Virus record (IMG/VR): IMGVR_UViG_3300030503_000053
Span: 1 to 39,516 of that record
Direction: 5' to 3' (one strand)
DNA from: a virus
Length of the DNA stretch: 39,516 bases
In this document: positions 26,585 to 34,332 of the stretch, in pieces
Layout of the letters: each line of letters begins with the position of its first letter
Numbering within the stretch: the stretch's first letter is position 1
Program-made: the position numbers and the translations under genes
Notes under the pieces: generated by a model
What the model was told of the DNA's origin: nothing
The model's database searches: none
The model's input: only the letters and a program-made list of their open reading frames with translations

Positions 26585-28138
26585 ATGCAGAAGAACAGAA
26601 TAAGCATGGAATACTTGCACGCGCTACAAGCGGTATACTACCAAATAGATCGACGCGGTATAGTAGTAGACAAGCAGAGGCTACGAGATGCATCACACTA
26701 TATTGATACAGACATTAATCGTCAATGCGCTATTGTCAGTAGTATCTGGAACATACCTTGCTACATCGGAGCCGCAAACAAACCGGAAGCTAAACTTGGG
26801 AGTAGTATTAATCTTAACAGCAGCAGCGGTGATAATACCCCTCTCGCACACTTAAAGCGGATGGGATTTACAATACCAAAGACAAGTGGGAGGGATGAGG
26901 ATGGAAACTACATATCAAAAGAATCTCTTGCGGAACTTACCCTGCAAAAGATATATGCAACAAATCAATTTAACGTCCCGGGAGGAGATCCAGCAATTAG
27001 GGCGCTTCTTAGAATACGTGAACTTGGAACTCTCCGAGCGCGCTACATTAATGCAAACCTCTATCGTTCAGGAGGGTTCGAGTTATTTCTTACAAATTAT
27101 AATTGCGCAGGAACAGTTACAGGACGCAGGGGAAGCCGCAAACATTCTTTCGGTTTTGGGGGGAATGCACAAAATTTTCCAAAGCATGGAGAGCTTGCTA
27201 AGATATTTCGTAGATGCTTAGTAGCCCGCCCCGGTAAAATCCTACTAATGGTAGACCAGATGCAAGCCGAGGACTGGCCTACTAGCGCACTAGCTAATAA
27301 CACGGAGGCACTTGATGACTTACGTTCTGGTATTGATAGGCATAGGAAGTTGGGTTGCCTTATATTTGATATCCCCTGGGACCACTATACAGACTCTCAG
27401 TGGAAAGAATCTATTGAGCGATTCCTTGGCAAGAAAACTAGACACGCTAATAACTATGGTATGCGTGGCGGTACTATGTCTGACTCACTTGCTAAGGAAG
27501 GCTATTCACTAACTCCCCAACAATGCACCAACATCCTCACGAAAGTAAACCAAGTTGACCCCTCCGTAGACGGAGTATTTCACAAATACATAAAGGACTG
27601 CTTATATGCGAATCGAACGCTCCGGACACCGTTTGGACGTGAACGTATCTTCTTCGGCCTCCGAGGTGGTGAAACAGGCTCGAATAATAAAATCTTCAAC
27701 GAAGCTTACAGCTACATTCCTCAATCTACAGTTGGCGATAATAACGGATTTGCAGTCTATGAACTTGAAACCGGAAATGACTCCACACGAGGTAAAATTA
27801 TTCAAGAATGCCATGACTCAATCGTTCAGGAGATTGACGATTCTGTTGAATCTATCTGGAACTTTATGCAAGTCACAAAAGCGGCGTATTCTCGTAGAAT
27901 CGTATTCCACAATGGGATTGAAGTTGAAATCCCAGTCGAAGGAGAAATTGCCTTTGACTTCTACAACACAGTAACTATTAAAGCTAGGAATGGCTCCAAA
28001 AAGCTGGAAGACATTACCTATCAAGATGTGCAAGCGGCTTACTACAAGTTAAAAGAGAATCAAGAAAAGGAGCGCCAGTCAGATGCCGCCACGCAAACTC
28101 AGCATGAACTGGATCAGCAGCTATGCGGCGGCGCTTGA
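26585..28138 (+). CDS. Family A DNA polymerase, polymerase domain only
   Basis: 517 aa. Motif features, in order: TVTGRRGS (177-184), the QNFPK block (196-200), motif A LLMVDQMQAEDWPTSALA with catalytic Asp 224 (usual form DYSQIELR), motif B KKTRHANNYGMRGG (283-296), and motif C ECHDSIVQEI with catalytic Asp 411 (usual form VHDE). Both metal-binding aspartates are retained. The exonuclease is on a separate polypeptide (23905-25032), so the holoenzyme is presumably assembled from two chains. Motif B is divergent: the Phe is Tyr as in T7 polymerase, but the usual Lys and downstream Tyr are replaced. The start at 26585 has GAGG 4 nt upstream. It overlaps the helicase gene by 56 nt. Confidence 0.85.
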   Translation: MQKNRISMEYLHALQAVYYQIDRRGIVVDKQRLRDASHYIDTDINRQCAIVSSIWNIPCYIGAANKPEAKLGSSINLNSSSGDNTPLAHLKRMGFTIPKTSGRDEDGNYISKESLAELTLQKIYATNQFNVPGGDPAIRALLRIRELGTLRARYINANLYRSGGFELFLTNYNCAGTVTGRRGSRKHSFGFGGNAQNFPKHGELAKIFRRCLVARPGKILLMVDQMQAEDWPTSALANNTEALDDLRSGIDRHRKLGCLIFDIPWDHYTDSQWKESIERFLGKKTRHANNYGMRGGTMSDSLAKEGYSLTPQQCTNILTKVNQVDPSVDGVFHKYIKDCLYANRTLRTPFGRERIFFGLRGGETGSNNKIFNEAYSYIPQSTVGDNNGFAVYELETGNDSTRGKIIQECHDSIVQEIDDSVESIWNFMQVTKAAYSRRIVFHNGIEVEIPVEGEIAFDFYNTVTIKARNGSKKLEDITYQDVQAAYYKLKENQEKERQSDAATQTQHELDQQLCGGA

Positions 28139-29315
28139 TCCAATAACCGAAGCGCCATCTGCGTATGTAATTTGGAGTGCAATCTCAGTAATAAGTGCAG
28201 TTCTAAAAAAGAAAGTATGGGTACGTCGTGGAACCTACAAAGTATACCCAAATCAGTACATTGTTCTCGTTGGACCGCCCGGCGTTGGGAAGGGAACAGC
28301 AATCCATCCAGCTCATTCGTTCATTAAGGACTACAAACCTGCTCTCAGCAACTACCTTTCCGATCGTATTACGGCGCCTAAAATCATTGAAAAGCTTGCA
28401 AACGGATTCCAAACCAACGCAGTAGTAAATGGTATGGTAACAACCGCTACTGAAAGCACTGCGGTACTAATGGCAACGGAGCTTAGTACTTTCCTTGGTT
28501 CCTCAGATTGGATGACAAGTTTCCTATGTGACACATGGGATAGAAATGAGTTTGAATATGACACTAAGAATAAGGGCAGCAGCCACATTAAGGACATGTG
28601 CGTTAGCCTTATTGGTGCTTGCGTACCAGATTTTATTAGGAAAATCAACGGGAATAAAAACGCTGCAGAAGCTATTAACGGTGGGTTTACCGCTAGAACG
28701 ATGTTTGTATTTGCTAATGAGAAGTCCAAGAAGCTGGCTTGGCCAGTCGCACTTGAAGATACTACTGGCGGAAAGGAAATAATTGCAAACCTCCGCCACG
28801 ATCTTGAACAAATCGCGCACGTACATGGCGAATTTACATTCGACAATGAGGCTTATCACGAATGGATTGCATTTTATAAAACTATCAATGCTACAGATTC
28901 TGATTCGGATGTTGTAAGATACTTCAAATCAAGGCAGGATATTCATGTCCTTAAAGTCGCAATGTGTCTTAGTGCAGCTAGTGACAATCTCCTTGTTATT
29001 AACCGATGGTGTTTGACGACAGCTATAGCTCTAGTTCAGGGGGTGTTAGATACACTTGACATTACCTTTAGAGGAGTAGGGGAATCATCACTATCAGAGG
29101 CAACGGCAAAATTGCAGACGTACATTGAGAGAAAGGGCCTTTGTTCGAGACGGGAACTTATTCGGGATTGTCATAGACACGCTACGGTTGAAGATATAGA
29201 TAGAATTATAAATACATTATTACAGATAGGACTAATTACTAACAAGATCGTAGGTGGCACTCAGTTCTATGAGTACGTACACACGACTAAAAAGAAAGTG
29301 GTACAAATGCCATGA
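28083..29315 (+). CDS. DUF3987-like primase/helicase-type ATPase
   Basis: 410 aa. Walker A GPPGVGKGT lies at 64-72, after IWSAISVISAVLKKKVW, which is typical of the DUF3987/YfjI-type helicase-like proteins that open with a conserved W-A-x-I-S-A-x-x. Later blocks (TTATESTAVLMATELSTFLG; GGFTARTMFVFANE) match the sensor and arginine-finger region of this group. The C-terminal winged-helix-like segment (LCSRRELIRDCHRH) may bind DNA. It is the probable replicative helicase; no separate primase is visible. AAAAGGAG lies 10 nt before the ATG, inside the polymerase gene; ATG 28104 is an alternative. Confidence 0.75.
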   Translation: MPPRKLSMNWISSYAAALDPITEAPSAYVIWSAISVISAVLKKKVWVRRGTYKVYPNQYIVLVGPPGVGKGTAIHPAHSFIKDYKPALSNYLSDRITAPKIIEKLANGFQTNAVVNGMVTTATESTAVLMATELSTFLGSSDWMTSFLCDTWDRNEFEYDTKNKGSSHIKDMCVSLIGACVPDFIRKINGNKNAAEAINGGFTARTMFVFANEKSKKLAWPVALEDTTGGKEIIANLRHDLEQIAHVHGEFTFDNEAYHEWIAFYKTINATDSDSDVVRYFKSRQDIHVLKVAMCLSAASDNLLVINRWCLTTAIALVQGVLDTLDITFRGVGESSLSEATAKLQTYIERKGLCSRRELIRDCHRHATVEDIDRIINTLLQIGLITNKIVGGTQFYEYVHTTKKKVVQMP

Positions 29316-29734
29316 GGATGCGGAGAGGAAGCCCATTAGAGAATTACTGGATAGTACTTGAAAATAGTTGTTGGGAGTGGCAAGGCTCTAAGTGCAAACG
29401 TGGCTATGGTAGATATCGAGTTGGCAGTACCATAAAACAAGCGCACAGAGTTGTGTATGAAAAATACAAGAAGAAGAAGATAGAATCTGGGCTGGAACTA
29501 GACCACAAATGTAGAAACCGCGCTTGTGTGAACCCTGACCATGTAGAAGAATTGACACATCTAGAAAATGTTTTAGTTGGTGAAACTACAAAGTTAAAAG
29601 AATTTGAAGTAAAACTTATTAGGGATCTATGGGAACATGGTAAAGTTTCTCAGGGAGAACTGGCTATTAAGTTTAAAGTAAGTCAATCAAATATCTCTGA
29701 TATTATAACCAGAAAGACTTGGAGAAATATATAA
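29312..29734 (+). CDS. HNH endonuclease (HNH_3 type), free-standing
   Basis: 140 aa, coupled to the helicase gene by ATGA. The HNH_3 pattern is complete: CWEWQGSKCKRGYGRY (20-35), AHRVVYE (44-50), ELDHKCRNRACVNPDHVE (62-79) with His 65, Asn 74 and His 77, then LTHLENV. The C-terminus is an AP2/HTH-like tail (VSQGELAIKFKVSQSNISDI). This is the form of phage-borne homing endonucleases. It interrupts no obvious intron or intein here; as a free-standing mobile gene it may cut related phages at this locus. Confidence 0.88.
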   Translation: MRMRRGSPLENYWIVLENSCWEWQGSKCKRGYGRYRVGSTIKQAHRVVYEKYKKKKIESGLELDHKCRNRACVNPDHVEELTHLENVLVGETTKLKEFEVKLIRDLWEHGKVSQGELAIKFKVSQSNISDIITRKTWRNI

Positions 29735-30315
29735 TGAGTTTCAATGAGCAAGGCCCAGAGCTAGTAGACCGTCCGTCCAAACCCCTTGAAGTATCACTGG
29801 AAGTTGAAAACGTAATCTTCGTAGTCGGTGGTAAATTCGGACTCGAAGCAGTTGAGGATAAAATTCTTATTCTTATTGACAAATACAAGAGCGGCTACGA
29901 GTGCCATGATTGTGATGGTACTGGAGTTTTCAATAGCTGCGACTGCACAAAGAAAGGAACCTTCGGGATTAAAGAAAATGGAAAAACCTGCACCTTCCGA
30001 GAAGCTTGCGCCAAACAAACCGTCGGCACAAAATGCCTACGATGCAATGGTACAGGATCAACGCTTATTGTGCCAGAGAATACGCGAGCAATCCCTACGT
30101 CTGGAGTTATCGTTAGCTGCGGCCCGAAAGTCAAGACGAGAAGAATTGGAGAGCGTGTGCTCTTTGGTGCTCACACAGGCTATTACCTTCCCTTCAAGGG
30201 AAACGCTAAAATTAGATGTATGAGAGAGGACGAGCCACTCTGCAAAATCCTAGCAGTAGAAACCGGCCCGGTTAGTTTGGACGACTTTCTTAGTATCGAG
30301 GAGATGCAATCGTGA
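29734..30315 (+). CDS. GroES-like co-chaperonin with inserted DnaJ-type zinc finger
   Basis: 193 aa from the ATG in TAATG. A first strand at about 41-52 (EDKILILIDKYKS) matches the start of GroES. Residues 57-108 hold a zinc domain with two DnaJ-type CxxCxGxG motifs, C57-HDC-DGTG64 and C101-LRC-NGTG108, plus C69, C71, C86 and C92. GroES-like sequence resumes: RAIPTSGVIVSCGPKV, GERVLFGAHTGYYLPFKG, then EDEPLCKILAVE. The insert sits where the mobile loop that touches GroEL begins. Proposed role: phage-specific folding factor acting with host GroEL (compare T4 gp31), with the zinc domain binding unfolded substrate. The N-terminal 35 residues are an acidic extension. Family call good; interaction inferred. 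Confidence 0.75.
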   Translation: MSFNEQGPELVDRPSKPLEVSLEVENVIFVVGGKFGLEAVEDKILILIDKYKSGYECHDCDGTGVFNSCDCTKKGTFGIKENGKTCTFREACAKQTVGTKCLRCNGTGSTLIVPENTRAIPTSGVIVSCGPKVKTRRIGERVLFGAHTGYYLPFKGNAKIRCMREDEPLCKILAVETGPVSLDDFLSIEEMQS

Positions 30316-30530
30316 CCGCGCGGGAACTCAGTGAGCAATTGGTAGACGAACTTTTATTTAAAACTAATCTATCATTCTGCGGCGATGAGAGAACAATCTG
30401 CGAAACAGATATAGCTAGCATGATTGAGAAATACGAACCAGATGTTGTAGCAGAACTAAGACTTGAAATAGATGAACTAGAAACTGATATAAAAGAACTA
30501 GAAGATAAACTATCAGCACTTGGACAGTAA
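30312..30530 (+). CDS. 72-aa acidic coiled-coil protein (GTG start)
   Basis: 72 aa. The GTG at 30312 overlaps the upstream stop as GTGA, and GAGGAG lies 8 nt upstream. The C-terminal half is an uninterrupted heptad helix (ELRLEIDELETDIKELEDKL). It is the last gene of the plus strand; the bidirectional terminator follows within 5 nt. The function is unknown; close coupling suggests a partner of the GroES-like protein. Confidence 0.6.
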   Translation: MTARELSEQLVDELLFKTNLSFCGDERTICETDIASMIEKYEPDVVAELRLEIDELETDIKELEDKLSALGQ

Positions 30531-30534
30531 AAAG

Positions 30535-30570
30535 ACCCCACTACGATGTTATGTAGTGGGGTATATTTTT
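30535..30570. terminator. Bidirectional terminator between convergent operons
   Basis: ACCCCACTAC (30535-30544) and GTAGTGGGGT (30553-30562) form a perfect 10-bp stem with an 8-nt loop. The plus transcript is followed by TATATTTTT. The minus transcript reads the stem and then CTTTTT. It therefore serves both the early operon and the tail operon, which end within about 25 bases on either side. Confidence 0.92.
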
Positions 30571-30585
30571 GTCTTGGGTTAAGTG

Positions 30586-33500
30586 CTAGTTAATCTGCCA
30601 ACATACATTGCTAGTATCTACCGCGAGCGCCGCAAGTGCCGTGTAGGAGTTAATCACGAATGATGTTCCCACCGAAATTGTACCTACTGACAATGTGCCG
30701 ATTGCTGTACTAGCGTTCAGGCCGCAGTTAGTAAGTTTATATCTACACGCCGTTCCCGGAGTACAAGCAGCCGCTGTAGATACAGTAACAGTCCCCGCAG
30801 CGAGAGTTGCCACCCCACCTACTCCAGCACTAGTAGCAGTAGCCGCATTACCTCCGATACTAAGATTAGCAACCGGAGTCGTAGAAGTAACAGCAAACGG
30901 AGCAGTACCAGTTGCGACGGTCGATGTAAAGATAAACGGAGTAGTAGCCCCAGTCGGATTAATAACCAGCGGTGTCACATATGTAGTAGCCCCGCCCCCA
31001 GTATTAACTTGGAACTGTAAACTACCAGCCGAACCTGAGCCAGTAAGAGATACACCGCATGTCCGTCCGTAAGACGAGTTATACGCGCCCACTCCTGAAG
31101 CTAATAGAAAATCATACCTAGTACAAGGCCCAGTATTAATACCACCAAACCGCAAACCAGCCAACATTACATCTTGGTTTGCAGAACTTGCTGTTGTGTA
31201 AGCCATAATAATAGGAGCAGTCCATGCAATGCCACTACCAACTCCTAGTATCCCGGTAGTTGGATCGTTGAACAGCGAAGTAATTATCCCATTAGTACCT
31301 GGAGTGCTTTTAAAGATGTTATATCTAAACTGCAATCCATGCACACACGGAGGGTCAATAGTAGTAGAACTCAGTGATTCAATACCACAATTTACTGTTA
31401 TAATATTACCACCAGCTAGCGCATTATTGGTTGGTATAATAGGAGGAGAAGCTAGATTTAGTGCAGTACTTACCTGACCTACTACATCTCTCCAGATTGG
31501 GGGGATTACTAAGTAATCAGTAGGAAGTATTCTGTTATAGTTATTAGCAAAACTACCATAATAGTGTGAGGTTGGTTCCTCGTTCTGAGTAGATTTAATA
31601 GCCGCTCCAGAGCCTACCCCCATTGTTCTCTCCGCTATCATAGGCCCAGTTCTACCATCCAACGAGTGCAGCGCGTTGCCAAAGTAGTTATACTGCCCAC
31701 TTACTCCTTGCCCATTCCACCAATCAGGAATCATTACATTATCTGTAGTGCTCCATGCAGATGTATTAAACGGCATCGCAGTGAATTTACCATCTGATAC
31801 TGTACCTACAGGCTGTGATGGGTCTTCGCTCTTATAAACCATCGCTACTGGATAAATCCCAAATGGTGTAGGAAAGAATGAAGCCACATTAAACGTAGGA
31901 GTCGCCGGACAACCAGAACCTCCTGATACTATCGTAGCTGTGTAAGGATCAAGTGAACTACTAGCTACAGCAGTTCCAACTGCTTGAATAACAGGAGCTA
32001 CAGTACATCCAGATACAGTAATAATAGGAGCCGGGAGTTTAAACGGATGGCCACTGCCAGAAGTACTAGTGTTGGATGAGTAATCATTCGCATTAGTAGT
32101 TATACTAGTCAGTACTCCACTTGTCACTACTGGAGCACTAATAACAAGCGCAATCTTGGGAGTATTAACCGCAGGTAATAGAGTTCTGAGATTATTATTA
32201 CTAGACCCCTCCGGATTTGTATATACATTCACCAGATCCCCAGCAAGGCTTTGTACAATAGGATAGCACAATCGTTGCTGCGCGGTTTGGTTACTAACAC
32301 CATTTGAATTAGTTCCAATCGGAATGATATCAATATCAGCCCCGATGCAATACCCCACTGCGCCGCCGAAATTAACAGTAGCTCCTACAGCATGGGCACT
32401 CCTAAAGAAAGCTGTGAAGTGAGTCCCATCTACAACCGAAATCACTTGCGTATACTCTATCTGATAATCCCCAGCGGCGATAAATAAAATAGTCCCGGCT
32501 GACATACCAGCCGTACTCGCTACTGTAGCGCAGAATCCTTGCAAAGCTCCTGTAGTAGTATTGTAGTTAGTATTCTCGCCCGGTATTCCTACCCCTTGGT
32601 AAGTGGTCATAAAACCATCAACACCACCAGCATTCGGACCGGTTATTGGGAATAAAGAAGCAGTTCTAGTCTGAGAACCGCAACTTCCGGTATAGACATT
32701 ATTATCAACAGCAGCAGTCAGAGTAGTCTGTGTGGATACTCCGAACTGTGTCGTGATCCCAGCACTTCCATCCCCCTGAAAAAACGAAAACAAAGGATTG
32801 GTAGCCGTGCCAATAGATGCAATGTTACCGGGAGATACGAATTTCTTCGTAACATCCATTACGAAGGCTTTTTCATAGAACGCTAACGAGTTCCCAGTCC
32901 CCGCTGTTACAGTAAGAGGTATCCCACCTTGAGTATCCGGCGCGCCAATTACAGTCAGTGTTCCGCCAGCTACGTCATTGTTATTGGATACAAAATGCCT
33001 CGGCCACTCATTACCCTCGTCCTCATTCCTAGAAACCCCACGACCTACAATAGTCATGGTCTCTCCTACGCAATCCCCAACACCTCCACAATTACCGTTG
33101 ATTGCAAACATCCCACCGCCCTGTTCGGGAGCGAGAGTTTTAGCGGTTAATCCAAGCACGCCAAAATTGCCGAGTACCGTATTTGTATTATCAGTGCCGC
33201 TATTAAGATTAAGCAGCAGTGACATACCGCTGTATGTTCCAGAACCTCCAAGTCTTCTATTGATTGCCTGCGTAACATTCCAAGGAATCTGCACCGGCTG
33301 AGGCGGGTTACTAGTTCTAGACATACCACTCACAACTGCTGTGGCACCACCAGTGCTGAGGGTAATAGCGGGAGGCGCATTGTATAACCCGCCTCCTTGG
33401 TTAGTAAGTGTGACTGAGACTACAGCAGTGCCACCTGCATTTAGCACAGCCACCCCAGTAGCGGTTGTGCCGTTAGAAGGAGCCGCGGAGAAGGTAACAG

Positions 33501-34305
33501 TAGGCGGTGTGCCGGTATAAGTCCCGCCATTAGTAACAGTAACAGACTGTACAGCACCAGAGGTAGCGAAATGCTGTGCGAAGTCAACATTAGTAGCAGT
33601 CGCTGCTGTTAGTCCAAGAGCTAGTATCGCATTATTTGGCTTAACACTAACCGCAGTTTCATTCCCAGCGCCATCAGTAGTTGCAGCCGTATCACCAGAT
33701 ACAGAAGCTACAACACCCGGAGTTTGGTAGTATGTTTTCTGGAATTGTGGAGCCGCTACAATAGTACCGCCACCACTCTGAGGTACTGTCCAGATAGTAC
33801 CATTCCAAGTATGCGTCAATCCATCGGTTACGTTAAAATACGCGCTGCCTATTCCAGCAATGGGGATAACCTCAACATCCAGATAACCATAAGCTGCGGG
33901 GCCGCTATTAAACCGAGGTGCGGTTATAGAAGCATTTATCACAGTATTAAACTGACTCGAACTAGTAACCGGGATAATAAACGAATTACAAGCAGCGATA
34001 GTATGCGAACAAACACTCACCGAGTACATAGCTCCCGAAGGAGTAATAGTAGCGGTATTAAAGAAGTGAGTAGTATCAGTAAGCACTCCGCTCGCGCTAA
34101 GCGACCCCCCAAAACTAGCAGTAGGAACAGGCGTTCCATTAAAGAACGCCTGACCACTAGGTGCGAATAAACTAGCACTCCAAGTCCCGTTATTCCAAGC
34201 CTGCCCATCCGAATCTACTACCGTAGCTGTTACACTAGTAACTTGTGCCTCGGTATTCACAACCCCGAGGCATAGGATAAATCCAAGTAGCACTTTTTTA
34301 AACAT
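30586..34305 (-). CDS. Long tail fibre / tailspike protein with signal peptide
   Basis: 1239 aa. The N-terminus MFKKVLLGFILCLGVVNTEA is a clear Sec signal (basic n-region, hydrophobic core, A-x-A-like TEA before Gln 22). Next comes a domain of about 110 residues (ATVVDSDGQAWNNGTWSA ... ITPSGAMYSVSVCSH ... AACNSF) shared in pattern with the next tail protein, with a Cys pair. The middle has repeats of type VTNGGTYTGTPPTVTFSAAP and GGLYNAPPAITLSTG, common in phage fibres. The C-terminus is Ala/Thr/Val-rich with a Cys cluster (AAACTPGTACRYKLTNCG). AGGTGA lies 7 nt before the ATG. Host recognition or surface-glycan binding is likely. It is very T/G/S/A-rich. Confidence 0.75.
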   Translation of the reverse strand: MFKKVLLGFILCLGVVNTEAQVTSVTATVVDSDGQAWNNGTWSASLFAPSGQAFFNGTPVPTASFGGSLSASGVLTDTTHFFNTATITPSGAMYSVSVCSHTIAACNSFIIPVTSSSQFNTVINASITAPRFNSGPAAYGYLDVEVIPIAGIGSAYFNVTDGLTHTWNGTIWTVPQSGGGTIVAAPQFQKTYYQTPGVVASVSGDTAATTDGAGNETAVSVKPNNAILALGLTAATATNVDFAQHFATSGAVQSVTVTNGGTYTGTPPTVTFSAAPSNGTTATGVAVLNAGGTAVVSVTLTNQGGGLYNAPPAITLSTGGATAVVSGMSRTSNPPQPVQIPWNVTQAINRRLGGSGTYSGMSLLLNLNSGTDNTNTVLGNFGVLGLTAKTLAPEQGGGMFAINGNCGGVGDCVGETMTIVGRGVSRNEDEGNEWPRHFVSNNNDVAGGTLTVIGAPDTQGGIPLTVTAGTGNSLAFYEKAFVMDVTKKFVSPGNIASIGTATNPLFSFFQGDGSAGITTQFGVSTQTTLTAAVDNNVYTGSCGSQTRTASLFPITGPNAGGVDGFMTTYQGVGIPGENTNYNTTTGALQGFCATVASTAGMSAGTILFIAAGDYQIEYTQVISVVDGTHFTAFFRSAHAVGATVNFGGAVGYCIGADIDIIPIGTNSNGVSNQTAQQRLCYPIVQSLAGDLVNVYTNPEGSSNNNLRTLLPAVNTPKIALVISAPVVTSGVLTSITTNANDYSSNTSTSGSGHPFKLPAPIITVSGCTVAPVIQAVGTAVASSSLDPYTATIVSGGSGCPATPTFNVASFFPTPFGIYPVAMVYKSEDPSQPVGTVSDGKFTAMPFNTSAWSTTDNVMIPDWWNGQGVSGQYNYFGNALHSLDGRTGPMIAERTMGVGSGAAIKSTQNEEPTSHYYGSFANNYNRILPTDYLVIPPIWRDVVGQVSTALNLASPPIIPTNNALAGGNIITVNCGIESLSSTTIDPPCVHGLQFRYNIFKSTPGTNGIITSLFNDPTTGILGVGSGIAWTAPIIMAYTTASSANQDVMLAGLRFGGINTGPCTRYDFLLASGVGAYNSSYGRTCGVSLTGSGSAGSLQFQVNTGGGATTYVTPLVINPTGATTPFIFTSTVATGTAPFAVTSTTPVANLSIGGNAATATSAGVGGVATLAAGTVTVSTAAACTPGTACRYKLTNCGLNASTAIGTLSVGTISVGTSFVINSYTALAALAVDTSNVCWQIN

Positions 34306-34332
34306 TATAAATTCACCTATTATCTGAAGTAA

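Noticed and set aside
29312-29734. Intron or intein linked to the HNH gene
   Set aside because: Neighbouring genes are complete and uninterrupted, and the HNH gene is simply coupled to the preceding one by ATGA.
30695-31477. Plus-strand ORFs opposite the tail fibre
   Set aside because: They are Val/Pro/Ala-rich complements of the Thr/Gly/Ala codons of the fibre gene, without ribosome sites.
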